Assembly: GCF_026625865.1 (NCBI RefSeq)
Contig: NZ_CP113067.1
Span: forward strand, 1,426,001 to 1,490,000
Reading direction: 5' to 3'
DNA from: Microbacterium sp. SL75
GTDB taxonomy: Bacteria > Actinomycetota > Actinomycetes > Actinomycetales > Microbacteriaceae
Length of the DNA stretch: 64,000 bases
Under the pieces are notes generated by a model that was not told the origin of the DNA, ran no database searches, and saw nothing but the letters and a program-made list of their open reading frames with translations. Both the position numbers and the translations under genes were made by a program. Positions 15,206 to 23,466 of the stretch are shown piece after piece. The stretch's first letter is position 1. Every line of letters begins with the position of its first letter.

Positions 15206-17299
15206 TCAGGATGCCGAGCCGGGCGGGGTCTTCTTCGGGCGGTGAGCCGTGACCTCGGCCACCGGCTGACCGCCGCGCTGCTGGCCCGGGAGGGGCCGCG
15301 AGCGGCGTCCGTAGATGACCTCGGACGAGTCGAGCAGCCACGGCACGAGCGTGATCGAGACGCCGTGCACGAGCATGAGCTGGTGCGCGAGGCGGCGCGA
15401 GCGGCGGTTGTGCAGGATCGACTCCCACCAGTGGCCGACGATGAACTGCGGCAGGTACACCGTGACCACGGCCGAGCCGTTGTTCTCGCGGTACTTCTTG
15501 ATGAAGGTCGACACCGGCGAGGTGTACGTGCGGTACGGGGAGTCGATGATGACCAGAGGGATGGGCATATCGTGCTCGGCCCACTCCTTCTGCAGCTTGG
15601 CCGCGTCTTCGTCGGTGATGGCGACGTGCACCGCGAGCGTCTTCTGGTGGTTGGCGGCCAGTGCGTAGTCGATCGCCTTCATCACGGGCTTCTGCAGCCG
15701 GTTCACCAGCACGATCGCCACGTCTCCCGACGAGCCGAAGTGCACGGTCTCGTCCATGCGGATCTCGTGCTCGACGTCGCGGTAGTAGCGGTTCACGCCG
15801 ATCATCAGCACCGCGAGGATCGGGATCGCGATGAACACCAGCCATGCGCCGTGCGTGAACTTCGTGATCGTGACGATCAGCAGCACCAGCACGGTCATGG
15901 CCGCACCGACGGAGTTGATCCACAGGCCCGAGACGGCGGAGCGACGCTCGATCGCGGCGGACTGCTGCTTCGCCGCCTCGGGAGTGAGCTCCTTCAACCC
16001 TCGCAGCACGCGACGCCAGTGTTTGACCATGCCGATCTGGCCGAGCGAGAACGAGACGAAGACACCGATGATGTAGAGCTGGATCAGCGTCGTGAGGTTG
16101 GCCTGGTAGACGATGAGCACGCCGATGGCGACGATGCCCAGGATGATCATGCCGTTGGAGTAGACCAGGCGGTCACCGCGGGTGTTGAGGGCCTTGGGGG
16201 CGTATCCGTCGCGCGCGAGCACCGCGCCGAGCAGCGGGAAGCCGTTGAAGGCGGTGTTGGCGGCGAGCAGCAGCACGCACGCCGTGGCGGCTTGGATGAT
16301 GAAGAACGGGATGCTGTTCATGCCGAAGGTCGCGGCGGCGACCTGGGCCATGAGGCTCGGTTGCGGGTTGTTCGCACAGTCGAAGCCGATGAGGTGGCAG
16401 GGGTTCTCGGCGTAGTGCACGCCCGAGATGAGGGCCAGCATCGTCAGGCCCGCGAACAGCACGATGGCGATGCCGCCCATCAGGGTCAGCGTCGTCTGGG
16501 CGTTGCGGATCTTCGGCATGCGGAAGGCGGGCACGCCGTTCGACACGGCCTCGACGCCGGTCAAGGCGGAGCAGCCGCTCGAGAACGCGCGCAGCACCAA
16601 CAGGATCAGCGCCGCTTGCGTCAACGATTCCGCCTGCACGCCGTAGTCGGCGCTCGAGGCGTGCGGCGCGTCTCCGAGCAGTGTGCGCGCGAGGCCCACG
16701 ACGATCATCACGCCGACCGACCCGATGAACAGGTAGGTCGGAATCGCGAAGACGCTCGATGCCTCGCGCACGCCGCGAAGGTTCACGATCACGATGAGGA
16801 TGACGAAACCGACGGCGATCTCGACGCGGAACGGATTCAACTCCGGCAGGGCCGAGATGATGTTGTCGACTCCGGATGCCACCGACACGGCGACCGTGAG
16901 CACGTAGTCGACGAGCAGGGCCGCTGCCACGATCACGCCGGGCACCTCGCCGAGGTTCTTGCTCGCGACCTCGTAGTCGCCGCCGCCCGAGGGGTAGGCC
17001 TTGATGAGCTGCCGGTAGCTCAGCACGACCACGACGAGCAGCGTCACGACGGCGACGGCGACCCACGGACTCAGGGTCAGCAGGGTCGTTCCGCCGATGA
17101 GCAGGATCATCAGCAGCTCCTGTGGCGCGTAGGCCACGGAGGACAGCGCGTCGGACGCGAAGATCGGCAGCGCCATCTTCTTCGGGAGGAGCTGCTCGTC
17201 GAGTTTCTCGGAGGTGAGGGGCTCGCCGATCAGGATGCGTTTCGCGATCGGCGTCTCTTCGCCGTCAACGCGACTTTCGTCAGTCACGGCGCGCGACAC
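15206..17299 (-). CDS. APC-superfamily permease, KimA-like (probable K+ importer)
   Basis: A 697-residue protein: short soluble N-terminus, twelve membrane helices (about 45-480), and a soluble C-terminal domain of about 190 residues. Motifs include ASDALSSVAYAPQELL and AYPSGGGDYEVASKNLG, which are characteristic of the KimA/YdaO branch of the APC family; Bacillus KimA is a proton-coupled K+ importer controlled by c-di-AMP through its USP-like C-terminal domain. Proximity to kdp fits potassium uptake, but general amino-acid permease is the fallback. Start is uncertain: GTG 17299 or GTG 17287, neither with a strong ribosome site. Confidence 0.8.
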   Translation of the reverse strand: MSRAVTDESRVDGEETPIAKRILIGEPLTSEKLDEQLLPKKMALPIFASDALSSVAYAPQELLMILLIGGTTLLTLSPWVAVAVVTLLVVVVLSYRQLIKAYPSGGGDYEVASKNLGEVPGVIVAAALLVDYVLTVAVSVASGVDNIISALPELNPFRVEIAVGFVILIVIVNLRGVREASSVFAIPTYLFIGSVGVMIVVGLARTLLGDAPHASSADYGVQAESLTQAALILLVLRAFSSGCSALTGVEAVSNGVPAFRMPKIRNAQTTLTLMGGIAIVLFAGLTMLALISGVHYAENPCHLIGFDCANNPQPSLMAQVAAATFGMNSIPFFIIQAATACVLLLAANTAFNGFPLLGAVLARDGYAPKALNTRGDRLVYSNGMIILGIVAIGVLIVYQANLTTLIQLYIIGVFVSFSLGQIGMVKHWRRVLRGLKELTPEAAKQQSAAIERRSAVSGLWINSVGAAMTVLVLLIVTITKFTHGAWLVFIAIPILAVLMIGVNRYYRDVEHEIRMDETVHFGSSGDVAIVLVNRLQKPVMKAIDYALAANHQKTLAVHVAITDEDAAKLQKEWAEHDMPIPLVIIDSPYRTYTSPVSTFIKKYRENNGSAVVTVYLPQFIVGHWWESILHNRRSRRLAHQLMLVHGVSITLVPWLLDSSEVIYGRRSRPLPGQQRGGQPVAEVTAHRPKKTPPGSAS

Positions 17300-17378
17300 T
17301 ACGCGTACTGGAGGCCATGCGCAATCTGACGCGCACGCTGTTCAATGCATGGTCGCCAGACCGTGACCTAGCGGCGCA

Positions 17379-17395
17379 TTCTCGCAATGCGAGAA
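17379..17395. promoter_or_regulatory. 8-bp-arm palindrome upstream of the permease gene
   Basis: TTCTCGCA-A-TGCGAGAA, 17 bp with a 1-nt centre, lies about 80 bp upstream of the permease start and just past the stop of the serine hydrolase. The short centre favours a dimeric regulator site over an RNA hairpin. The regulator is unknown. Confidence 0.45.
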
Positions 17396-17399
17396 ACGC

Positions 17400-18248
17400 T
17401 CACTTCGCGGCCGTATTCCCGATGAATTCCGCGACCGCGTCAGCGCCGCCGTGATCGTGCGCGGTCACCGTGACGACGGCGTCGCCGGCGAAGACGACGA
17501 GCTGCCCGTGGGCGCCGTGCAGGCGCCAGGCGTCGCCCGGTCCGTCCCACCCGGCGAGGGCGTAGCGACGGTACCCGGCGCCGGGGCTGCCGGTATCGAT
17601 CCACCCCGAGTGCATGGCATCCACGATCCCCTCCGAGACCACCCGATGGCCGTCGATGACGCCGCCGTCGCGGATGAGCAGACCGAGACGCGCCAGCTCG
17701 GCGGTGCGCAGCTCGAGGCCCTCGCCGCCGAGGACGCGACCGTTCGGGCAGCGGCGCCACGACACATCGGTCCATCCCATCGGGGCGAACAGGCGCGGGC
17801 GCAGGAAGTCCTCGATGTCGCCGGTCCGCTGCGACAACGCGGCCATCGCCGTATAGGTGCTGGCGTTCGAGTATTGGAACACCCGGCCGCTCGAGGGGCG
17901 AGACAAGAACTCCGCGGCGAGATCGGGCCAGTCGGTCATCATCGTCTCGGACCACGGCAGATCGATGCCGCTCGACATCGAGAGCAGGTCACGCAGCGTC
18001 ACCTCGGTCGCCGCGGGCAGCATCGAGCGAACCGGGTCGTCGAGCGACACGATTCCCTCGTCGGCGGCGATTCCGGCCGCCAGCACCGCGACGGCCTTCG
18101 CGACGGAGTGGATCTCCTCCCGCACATCCGGCGTCCACCGGTGCATCGCGACGTCGTCGCCCACGCGCACGTGCACGCCGTGCGCGGCGAAGCCGGTGTC
18201 GTCGATACGAGCGACGAGCGCGTCGCGAAGGGCGGCGGCGCGGGTCAT
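17400..18248 (-). CDS. Serine hydrolase of the class C beta-lactamase / PBP fold
   Basis: A 282-residue protein with the SxxK catalytic motif at S48-V-A-K51 and the YxN-type motif Y125-S-N127 (QYSNAS). Nearby landmarks are GIVSLDDPVRSMLP and VTLRDLLSMSSGID, typical of the beta-lactamase-like esterase/D-aminopeptidase group. No signal peptide is visible, so it is probably cytosolic, unlike true PBPs. The substrate cannot be predicted. ATG at 18248. Confidence 0.85.
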   Translation of the reverse strand: MTRAAALRDALVARIDDTGFAAHGVHVRVGDDVAMHRWTPDVREEIHSVAKAVAVLAAGIAADEGIVSLDDPVRSMLPAATEVTLRDLLSMSSGIDLPWSETMMTDWPDLAAEFLSRPSSGRVFQYSNASTYTAMAALSQRTGDIEDFLRPRLFAPMGWTDVSWRRCPNGRVLGGEGLELRTAELARLGLLIRDGGVIDGHRVVSEGIVDAMHSGWIDTGSPGAGYRRYALAGWDGPGDAWRLHGAHGQLVVFAGDAVVTVTAHDHGGADAVAEFIGNTAAK

Positions 18249-18292
18249 GCGCCCAGGCTACGGGCCCGAGCGATTCTGCCTAGGCTCTCGGG

Positions 18293-19381
18293 GTGGACAA
18301 CATCGTGGGCTCGGGCGTTCTCGCCGTCGTCGCGGGTGCCGTGGTCGCGATCCTCGCCTTCGTGCCGTTCGTCGCGGTCAGCTATCGGCGTCGCGGCCGG
18401 CTCACGGTGTGGCGCTCGCTCCTGTGGGCGGGGGCGGCCGTGTACTTCTGGGCGATCTGGACGTACACGCTCATCCCCCTGCCCGACTCCGAGGTCTACC
18501 GCTGCGCGGGCGTGAACCTGCACCCCTTCGTGTTCGTCGACGAGGTCCGCGCGGCCGTCGCCGCCTCGGGCCGGTACCTGATCGACCCCGTCGTCCTTCA
18601 GGTGGCGCTGAACGTGCTGCTGTTCGCCCCGCTCGGCTTCTTCTTGCGGGTGCTCGGGGGTCGCGGCATCCTGATCGCGGGTCTCGTCGGCTTTGCGACC
18701 TCGGGGATCATCGAGACGACGCAGCTGACGGGCGTCTGGGGCCTGTTCCCCTGCGCCTACCGCGTCTTCGACGTCGACGATCTCATCGCGAACACCAGCG
18801 GCGCTCTGATCGGATCGCTCCTCGCGTTCGTCGTCCCGGCTCAGCACCGGGGAGTGGAGAGGGCTCCGGATGCCGAGACCCCGCGCCCCGTGACGCGTGG
18901 CCGCCGTCTGCTGGGACTGGTGTGCGACGTCGTGGGCGTCTGGCTGATCGGCGTCGCCGTGGCCGTGGTGGTGCAGGCCGTGCTCGTGCTGCTCGTCGGT
19001 GAGAGGTCGTCGTTCTCGACCGAACAGGTCGCCTCGCTCGCGGGGACGATCGCCTCGGCGGGGCTCTGGCTCGGGGTGGTGCTGGCGACCGGCCGCTCGA
19101 TCGGCGACCTCGCCACGCGGGTGCGCTTCACGAACGGTGTCCTCCCCGCGTGGGTGGCGCGCCCCTTGCGTTTCGCGACCGGGGCCGGGGCGTACGCGAT
19201 CCTCGCGGCGCTGCCGGCGCCGTGGTCGCTGCTGGCCTTCCTTCTGGCGTCGACGACCGCGGCGCTTCTGCTGGTGTGGCCCGACGGCCGCGGACTGACC
19301 GGGTGGATCGGGCGCCGTCGCCTGGTCGACGACCGCGCGGGAGTGGTGAGTCCCTCGGTCGACCGCGGCGCGCGCGTCTGA
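18293..19381 (+). CDS. VanZ-like membrane protein with C-terminal RDD-like domain
   Basis: A 362-residue polytopic protein. The first half is VanZ-like: IWTYTLIPLPD, then NLHPFVFVDEV, NVLLFAPLGFFLRVL, and ETTQLTG...RVFDVDDLIANTSGALIG, the conserved acidic DVDDLxxNTxGxxxG motif of the family. After a cytoplasmic linker (about 183-200) three or four further helices resemble an RDD domain. VanZ proteins are linked to glycopeptide tolerance and to cell-envelope functions, but the activity is unknown. The GTG at 18293 has no strong ribosome site. Confidence 0.85.
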   Translation: MDNIVGSGVLAVVAGAVVAILAFVPFVAVSYRRRGRLTVWRSLLWAGAAVYFWAIWTYTLIPLPDSEVYRCAGVNLHPFVFVDEVRAAVAASGRYLIDPVVLQVALNVLLFAPLGFFLRVLGGRGILIAGLVGFATSGIIETTQLTGVWGLFPCAYRVFDVDDLIANTSGALIGSLLAFVVPAQHRGVERAPDAETPRPVTRGRRLLGLVCDVVGVWLIGVAVAVVVQAVLVLLVGERSSFSTEQVASLAGTIASAGLWLGVVLATGRSIGDLATRVRFTNGVLPAWVARPLRFATGAGAYAILAALPAPWSLLAFLLASTTAALLLVWPDGRGLTGWIGRRRLVDDRAGVVSPSVDRGARV

Positions 19382-19387
19382 GACACG

Positions 19388-19972
19388 TCACCCCGCGCCG
19401 AATTCCTCGGCCAGCACGCCCATCAGCACCTCGTCGTGGAACCGCCCGCCGTGGAACGCCACCGCGCGTCGCACGCCCTCGCGCACGAACCCGGCCTTCT
19501 CGTAGGCGCGGATGGCCCGGTCGTTGTAGGCCCAGACCCGCAGCTCGACCTTGTGCACCCCGAGCTCGTCGAAGGCGTACCGCAGCATCGTGCGCGTGGC
19601 ATCCGCGCCGTATCCGCGTCCGACGGCGTCGGGGCCGAGGATGATCGCGAACGTCGCGATGCGCGCCGGGAGGGCGGCTCCCCAGAGCGTCGCGTGACCG
19701 ATGAGCTGACCGGCCTCGTCGTCGATGCTGAAGCCCGCCCCGCCGGGGGAGTCGTTGCGGCTCCACGCCTGGAACATCTCGCGGACGGCCGCGATCGGGC
19801 GCGGGCTCACGCTGTTCTGCTGCAGCACGGCGCTGTCGCTGCGCTGCCACCAGTCGACGAGTGGGTCGAGGTCGGCGTCGGTCAGCGCGCGTAACCGCAC
19901 GCGCTCACCGCGCAGGATGTCGGCGCCGTACGCCAGGGCGGTGTCGGTGTCGTGGATCGCGTCATCGGCCAT
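19388..19972 (-). CDS. GNAT N-acetyltransferase (RimJ/RimL type)
   Basis: A 194-residue protein opening with ERVRLRALTDADLDPLVDWW, typical of ribosomal-protein-type acetyltransferases. The acetyl-CoA loop is in ILGPDAVGRGYGADATRTMLRYAFDELGVHKVELRVWAYNDRAIRAYEKAGFVREG, where R/Q-x-x-G-x-G/A and the NxxAIRAYEKxGF helix are clear. Substrate unknown. ATG at 19972; it converges with the VanZ-like gene. Confidence 0.9.
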   Translation of the reverse strand: MADDAIHDTDTALAYGADILRGERVRLRALTDADLDPLVDWWQRSDSAVLQQNSVSPRPIAAVREMFQAWSRNDSPGGAGFSIDDEAGQLIGHATLWGAALPARIATFAIILGPDAVGRGYGADATRTMLRYAFDELGVHKVELRVWAYNDRAIRAYEKAGFVREGVRRAVAFHGGRFHDEVLMGVLAEEFGAG

Positions 19973-20158
19973 GTCCCGACGCTACCGAAGGGGTCCGACA
20001 CGGGTACCCGAGGGCGGACTTCCCGGCCGACACGCCTGATCCATCGGTCGGGGTGCGGCGCGTCTGGCGCGCGCTCCGCGGTTGCGCTCGCACATGGGTG
20101 TCTCGACGACGGAACACCCCCGCCGTCGCCGCCGCCTAGGCTTGACCCGGAGGATTCG

Positions 20159-20749
20159 ATGTCGTCGAGAGCAGGGCGCGCGCAGCGGGCGGGGCGCGGC
20201 ATGGCCGCAGCCGCGGTCGCGACGTTCGTGGCGACCCTGTCGCACGCGGCGGTCTCGGCCGAGCGGCCCCCGTTCGTCAACATCGTGCTGGCCCTGTGCC
20301 TCGCCGCGCCCTTGTGCGTGATGCTCGCGGGCCGTGCGATGTCGTGGACGCGCCTCTCGCTCGCGGTGGTCCTCAGTCAGGCGCTCTTCCATGCGTTGCT
20401 CGTGCTCGACCTGCAGGGCGGATTCGTGCCGGCCGGTCACCACGCCACGACCTCGCTGTTCAGCGCCGCCGGCGGCCACAGTGCCTCGGCCCACGCGTCG
20501 GAGTCTCCGTGGATGTGGGCGGCGCACGCCGTCGCCGCTCTCGTGACGGTCGTCGCGCTCGGCCGAGGGGAACGCGCGGTGCAGGTCATCGCGCGGTTCT
20601 TCGTCGCGGTGCTCTCGGTGCTGCGGCCGTTCCGGGGGCTCTCCCCGCGGACGGATGCCGTGCTCTCGGCGCCCGCGCCGCTGCTGCTGACGACGGCGAT
20701 GACGGTGCTGTCGTCGATGAGGCACCGGGGTCCGCCGCTCGCGGCCTGA
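20159..20749 (+). CDS. Membrane protein at head of copper-handling cluster
   Basis: A 196-residue protein with four to five predicted membrane helices (about 16-32, 40-58, 65-85, 113-130, 140-155) and a central histidine-bearing loop (GHHATTSLFSAAGGHSASAHASES) that could bind metal. The ATG at 20159 has GGAGG 6 nt upstream (20149-20153). Homologous multi-helix proteins accompany ycnI and copC in actinobacteria, supporting a role in copper handling. No family name is assigned. Confidence 0.75.
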   Translation: MSSRAGRAQRAGRGMAAAAVATFVATLSHAAVSAERPPFVNIVLALCLAAPLCVMLAGRAMSWTRLSLAVVLSQALFHALLVLDLQGGFVPAGHHATTSLFSAAGGHSASAHASESPWMWAAHAVAALVTVVALGRGERAVQVIARFFVAVLSVLRPFRGLSPRTDAVLSAPAPLLLTTAMTVLSSMRHRGPPLAA

Positions 20750-20817
20750 CCCCACCCCTCATCCTTCGCGCGTATCCAACGCCTCTTCGGCGTGCGCATT
20801 TCGCAGAAAGCAGCACC

Positions 20818-21570
20818 ATGTCTCGAAAGACCACTCTTCGACGTGCCCTCGTCGGCCTCGCCGCCGGCGCGGCCCTGGCGATCGCCGTTCCGCTCGCGGC
20901 CTCGGCCCACGTCACCGTCAACCCCAACACGGCGACCCCCGGCAGCTACGCCACGGTCAACTTCCGCGTCCCCACCGAGTCCAAGACGGCATCCACCGTC
21001 AAGCTCGAGGTCACGCTGCCGACCGATACTCCGCTGACCTCGGTGCTCGTCGAGCCCGTCCCGGGCTGGACCGCCTCCGTCGAGAAGGGGGCGCTGCCCG
21101 CTCCCGTCGAGGTCGACGGCAACACCATCTCGGACGGCCCGCTCAAGATCGTCTGGCAGGCCGACCCCGGCGTGGGTATCGGACAGGATCAGTTCCAGAT
21201 CTTCTCGGCGGTGCTCGGACCGATCCCCGACACCGGGCACCTCGTGCTCCCCGCCGTGCAGACCTACTCCGACGGCTCGGTCGTCGACTGGACGAACACC
21301 CCCGAGCAGGTCGCGGCTGACGACACGCTCGAGCCCGCCCCGGTGCTCTACATCAACGACACCCCGCCCGCGAGCGGGCACGGCGGACACAGCGGCCACG
21401 GCAGCGCTTCGGCCGCGCCGACGATGGACGACCACTCGATGGAGGCCTCGTCCCAGACCGGCGACTCCTCGGGCCTGTCGCTGGGCCTCAGCATCGCGGC
21501 TCTCGTGATCGCGGTCGCCGGCGCCCTGCTCGGCGCCTTCGCGGTGTCGCGTCGCCCGAAGCGCAGCTGA
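20818..21570 (+). CDS. ycnI: YcnI-family (DUF1775) copper-binding membrane-anchored protein
   Basis: A 250-residue exported protein: Sec signal peptide ending ASAHVTV, so that the mature protein begins with the histidine that binds Cu(II) in YcnI. The domain continues with the typical VNPNTATPGSYATVNFRVPTE and W-Q-A-D-P-G-V-G-I-G motifs; the conserved tryptophans are W at VPGWTASV and IVWQAD. A His-Gly-rich linker (GHGGHSGHGSAS) precedes a C-terminal helix and positive tail, which anchors it at the membrane. It is followed at 2 bp by a CopC gene. Confidence 0.93.
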   Translation: MSRKTTLRRALVGLAAGAALAIAVPLAASAHVTVNPNTATPGSYATVNFRVPTESKTASTVKLEVTLPTDTPLTSVLVEPVPGWTASVEKGALPAPVEVDGNTISDGPLKIVWQADPGVGIGQDQFQIFSAVLGPIPDTGHLVLPAVQTYSDGSVVDWTNTPEQVAADDTLEPAPVLYINDTPPASGHGGHSGHGSASAAPTMDDHSMEASSQTGDSSGLSLGLSIAALVIAVAGALLGAFAVSRRPKRS

Positions 21571-21572
21571 GT

Positions 21573-22181
21573 ATGGTCACCCGGAACGCTCTGCGCCGGG
21601 CCCTGGTCGGGGCGGTGGTCGTCGCTGCGGCGATGACCACCGCCCTCGGCGGGGCGACGGCTGCCTCGGCCCACGACAGTCTCGTCTCGTCGACGCCCGC
21701 GGAGGGCGAGAGCGTCTCGTCGCTGTCGGAGGTCACACTCGGTTTCAGCGCCAACCTGCTCGGCTACGACGGCGGCAACATCGTCATCGTGGTCGGCCCC
21801 GACGGCAAGCACTACGAGAGCGAGTGCGTGGCTCTCGCCGGCCCCACCCTGACCCTCCCGGTCGCCCTGGGGGCACCCGGCGCGTACACGGTGGAGTGGC
21901 GCGCGGTCTCGTCCGACGGACACCCCGTCTCGGGCGAGATCCCGTTCACGTACACCGGCGAGAACACCTCGGCCGGAGCGGATTCCTCGCCGTGCGCGAG
22001 CGCCCAGGGCGCGGCTCCCGCCGAGACCCCGGTGGCAGCGCCCTCGACCTCGGGCGGCGTGTCCGGCCTGACGGTGGGCCTGCTGATCGGCGGCGGAGCG
22101 GTCGTACTGGTCGGTGTGATCGTCGTCGTGATCCTCAGCCGTCGCCCGCGCGAGGACCAGGAGCCGTCCGACAAGGAGTGA
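21573..22181 (+). CDS. copC: CopC-domain copper resistance protein
   Basis: A 202-residue exported protein. The signal peptide ends ASAHDSLVSSTPAEGESV, leaving the N-terminal His of the Cu(II) site as the first mature residue. The Ig-like CopC domain includes VTLGFSANL, YTVEWRAVSSDGHPVSGEIPFTY with the second copper ligand pair D-x-H (DGH). A C-terminal helix and basic tail anchor it. The CopD transmembrane partner is absent here; the head gene of the cluster may replace it. ATG 21573 lies 2 bp after ycnI. Confidence 0.93.
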   Translation: MVTRNALRRALVGAVVVAAAMTTALGGATAASAHDSLVSSTPAEGESVSSLSEVTLGFSANLLGYDGGNIVIVVGPDGKHYESECVALAGPTLTLPVALGAPGAYTVEWRAVSSDGHPVSGEIPFTYTGENTSAGADSSPCASAQGAAPAETPVAAPSTSGGVSGLTVGLLIGGGAVVLVGVIVVVILSRRPREDQEPSDKE

Positions 22182-22182
22182 T

Positions 22183-22265
22183 TCCGGATGCCACGACCCG
22201 GCGCCTCCGCCCCACCCTCCGTTTCGCGGAGTCCGGGCCGGGCGCGCCGGGTTTCGGCATCCGGA
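22183..22265. terminator. Large hairpin between convergent copC and metallopeptidase genes
   Basis: Arms of 21 bp beginning TCCGGATGCC (22183-22203 and 22245-22265) pair with two or three mismatches. A smaller hairpin CTCCG-TTTCG-CGGAG lies inside. It starts 1 bp after the copC stop and probably terminates in both directions. Confidence 0.55.
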
Positions 22266-22323
22266 GGCGGGGTGTGGACCGCCGAGTCCGCGGGACGACC
22301 GCTGCTCGCGCCGCGCGACGGGC

Positions 22324-23199
22324 TTACAGGCTCCCGCCGGGCACCGAGAACGTGTCGCAGGCGTTGACGCCGCCCTGGCGGCCTTCGTCGAACCAGCGCG
22401 TGCGCTGCTCGCTCGAGCCGTGCGTGAAGCTGTCGGGGTTGGAGATCTGGCCCGCTTCGGTCTGGATGTGGTCATCGCCGACGGCCGAAGCGGCGGACAG
22501 GGCGTCGAGGATCTGCTGGTCGGTGGGCGGCTGCAGGTACGGGGTGCCGTTCTCGTCCACCTGCTCGCTCGCCGCGGCAACCCAGGCGCCCGCGTAGCAA
22601 TCGGCCTGCAGCTCAGTGCGCACGCCGTTGCTGTCGGCGCCCGTGCCGTTGTTCGGGTGCTGCTGCATCACGCCGGTGAGGCTCTGCACGTGGTGGCCGT
22701 ACTCGTGGGCGAGCACGTAGAGCTGAGCGAGGGGCCCCGCTGTGGTGTCGTACTGCTCTCGCAGGATCGAGAAGAAGGTCGGATCGACGAACACCGTCTC
22801 GTCCGGCGGGCAGTAGAACGGACCGGTCGCGTTCGAGGCGGTACCGCACGAGCTCCCCGTCTGTCCGTCGACGATGACCAACTGCGGTTTGCGGTACCCG
22901 TCGAGGCGCTCGGCCCAGAACTGGTCGATGTCGAGCGAGGCCGCAGCGAGACGACAGGAGTCGTTTTCGTTTGCATCCTGACCCGTCTCGCAGCTCGCGA
23001 TCCGCTCGCCGCCGCTGCCGGGGGCCGCAGCGCCCCCGCCCGAGCCGAGCAGGCCCGTCAGGTCGGTTCCGGTGAACATCGAGATGAGCAACACGACCAC
23101 CGCGCCGAGGCCCACGGCCCCGCCGCCGACGGCCGCCATGGTTCCGCCCCGGCGCTTGGCCGAGTTGCCGCCCACGCGGGCATTGTCGTTGAACGTCAC
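22324..23199 (-). CDS. Neutral zinc metallopeptidase, YpfJ/KPN_02809 family
   Basis: A 291-residue protein: N-terminal cytosolic stretch with the motif RVGGNSAKRRGG, one membrane helix (about 23-42), then the extracytoplasmic domain with the zinc site VLAHEYGHHVQSLTGV and the downstream acidic ligand in RTELQADCYAGAW. Cysteine pairs (SCETG/SCRLA, SSCGT/FYC) suggest disulfides. The real start is GTG 23199 (VTFNDNARVGGN); residues encoded further upstream come from the decamer repeat at 23281. Substrate unknown. Confidence 0.92.
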   Translation of the reverse strand: MTFNDNARVGGNSAKRRGGTMAAVGGGAVGLGAVVVLLISMFTGTDLTGLLGSGGGAAAPGSGGERIASCETGQDANENDSCRLAAASLDIDQFWAERLDGYRKPQLVIVDGQTGSSCGTASNATGPFYCPPDETVFVDPTFFSILREQYDTTAGPLAQLYVLAHEYGHHVQSLTGVMQQHPNNGTGADSNGVRTELQADCYAGAWVAAASEQVDENGTPYLQPPTDQQILDALSAASAVGDDHIQTEAGQISNPDSFTHGSSEQRTRWFDEGRQGGVNACDTFSVPGGSL

Positions 23200-23280
23200 G
23201 GCCGTCAGGCTACGCGAGGGGGCGGCGTGCTTGGAGGGGCTGGACTTCCAGCGAGCGAATCGTCGAGCCGCGTGCCCGAA

Positions 23281-23329
23281 AGCCCGTGTAAGCCCGTGTA
23301 AGTCCGTGTAAGTCCGTGTAAGTCCGTTT
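23281..23329. repeat. 10-bp tandem repeat, nearly five copies
   Basis: AGCCCGTGTA occurs twice, then AGTCCGTGTA twice, then a partial AGTCCGTTT. The unit length is one helical turn. The array lies in the divergent spacer between the metallopeptidase (start 23199) and the surface-protein gene (start 23467), with an AT-rich stretch CATATCATACAG at 23345-23356 beyond it. Confidence 0.85.
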
Positions 23330-23466
23330 TGACCCGTTTCGCTCCATATCATACAGTTCGAAGAGTCATCCGTGAGCGCGCGAGGCGCGGAGCCAGGCGC
23401 AGGTCTTGCCCCTCTGGCCGACAGCGATTCCGCGCGAGCGCCATTCCCACGAACCAGAAAGGCCCC

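Noticed and set aside
15242..17329. 695-codon open frame opposite the APC permease
   Set aside because: Same shadow effect; composition is His/Asp/Arg-rich and the permease on the minus strand is clear.
17300..17400. c-di-AMP (ydaO) riboswitch upstream of the KimA-like permease
   Set aside because: The leader is only about 80-100 nt and lacks the long paired arms of that class; just a 17-bp palindrome is visible.
23281..23329. CRISPR-like repeat array
   Set aside because: Unit is 10 bp with no spacers and no cas genes; it is a simple tandem repeat.
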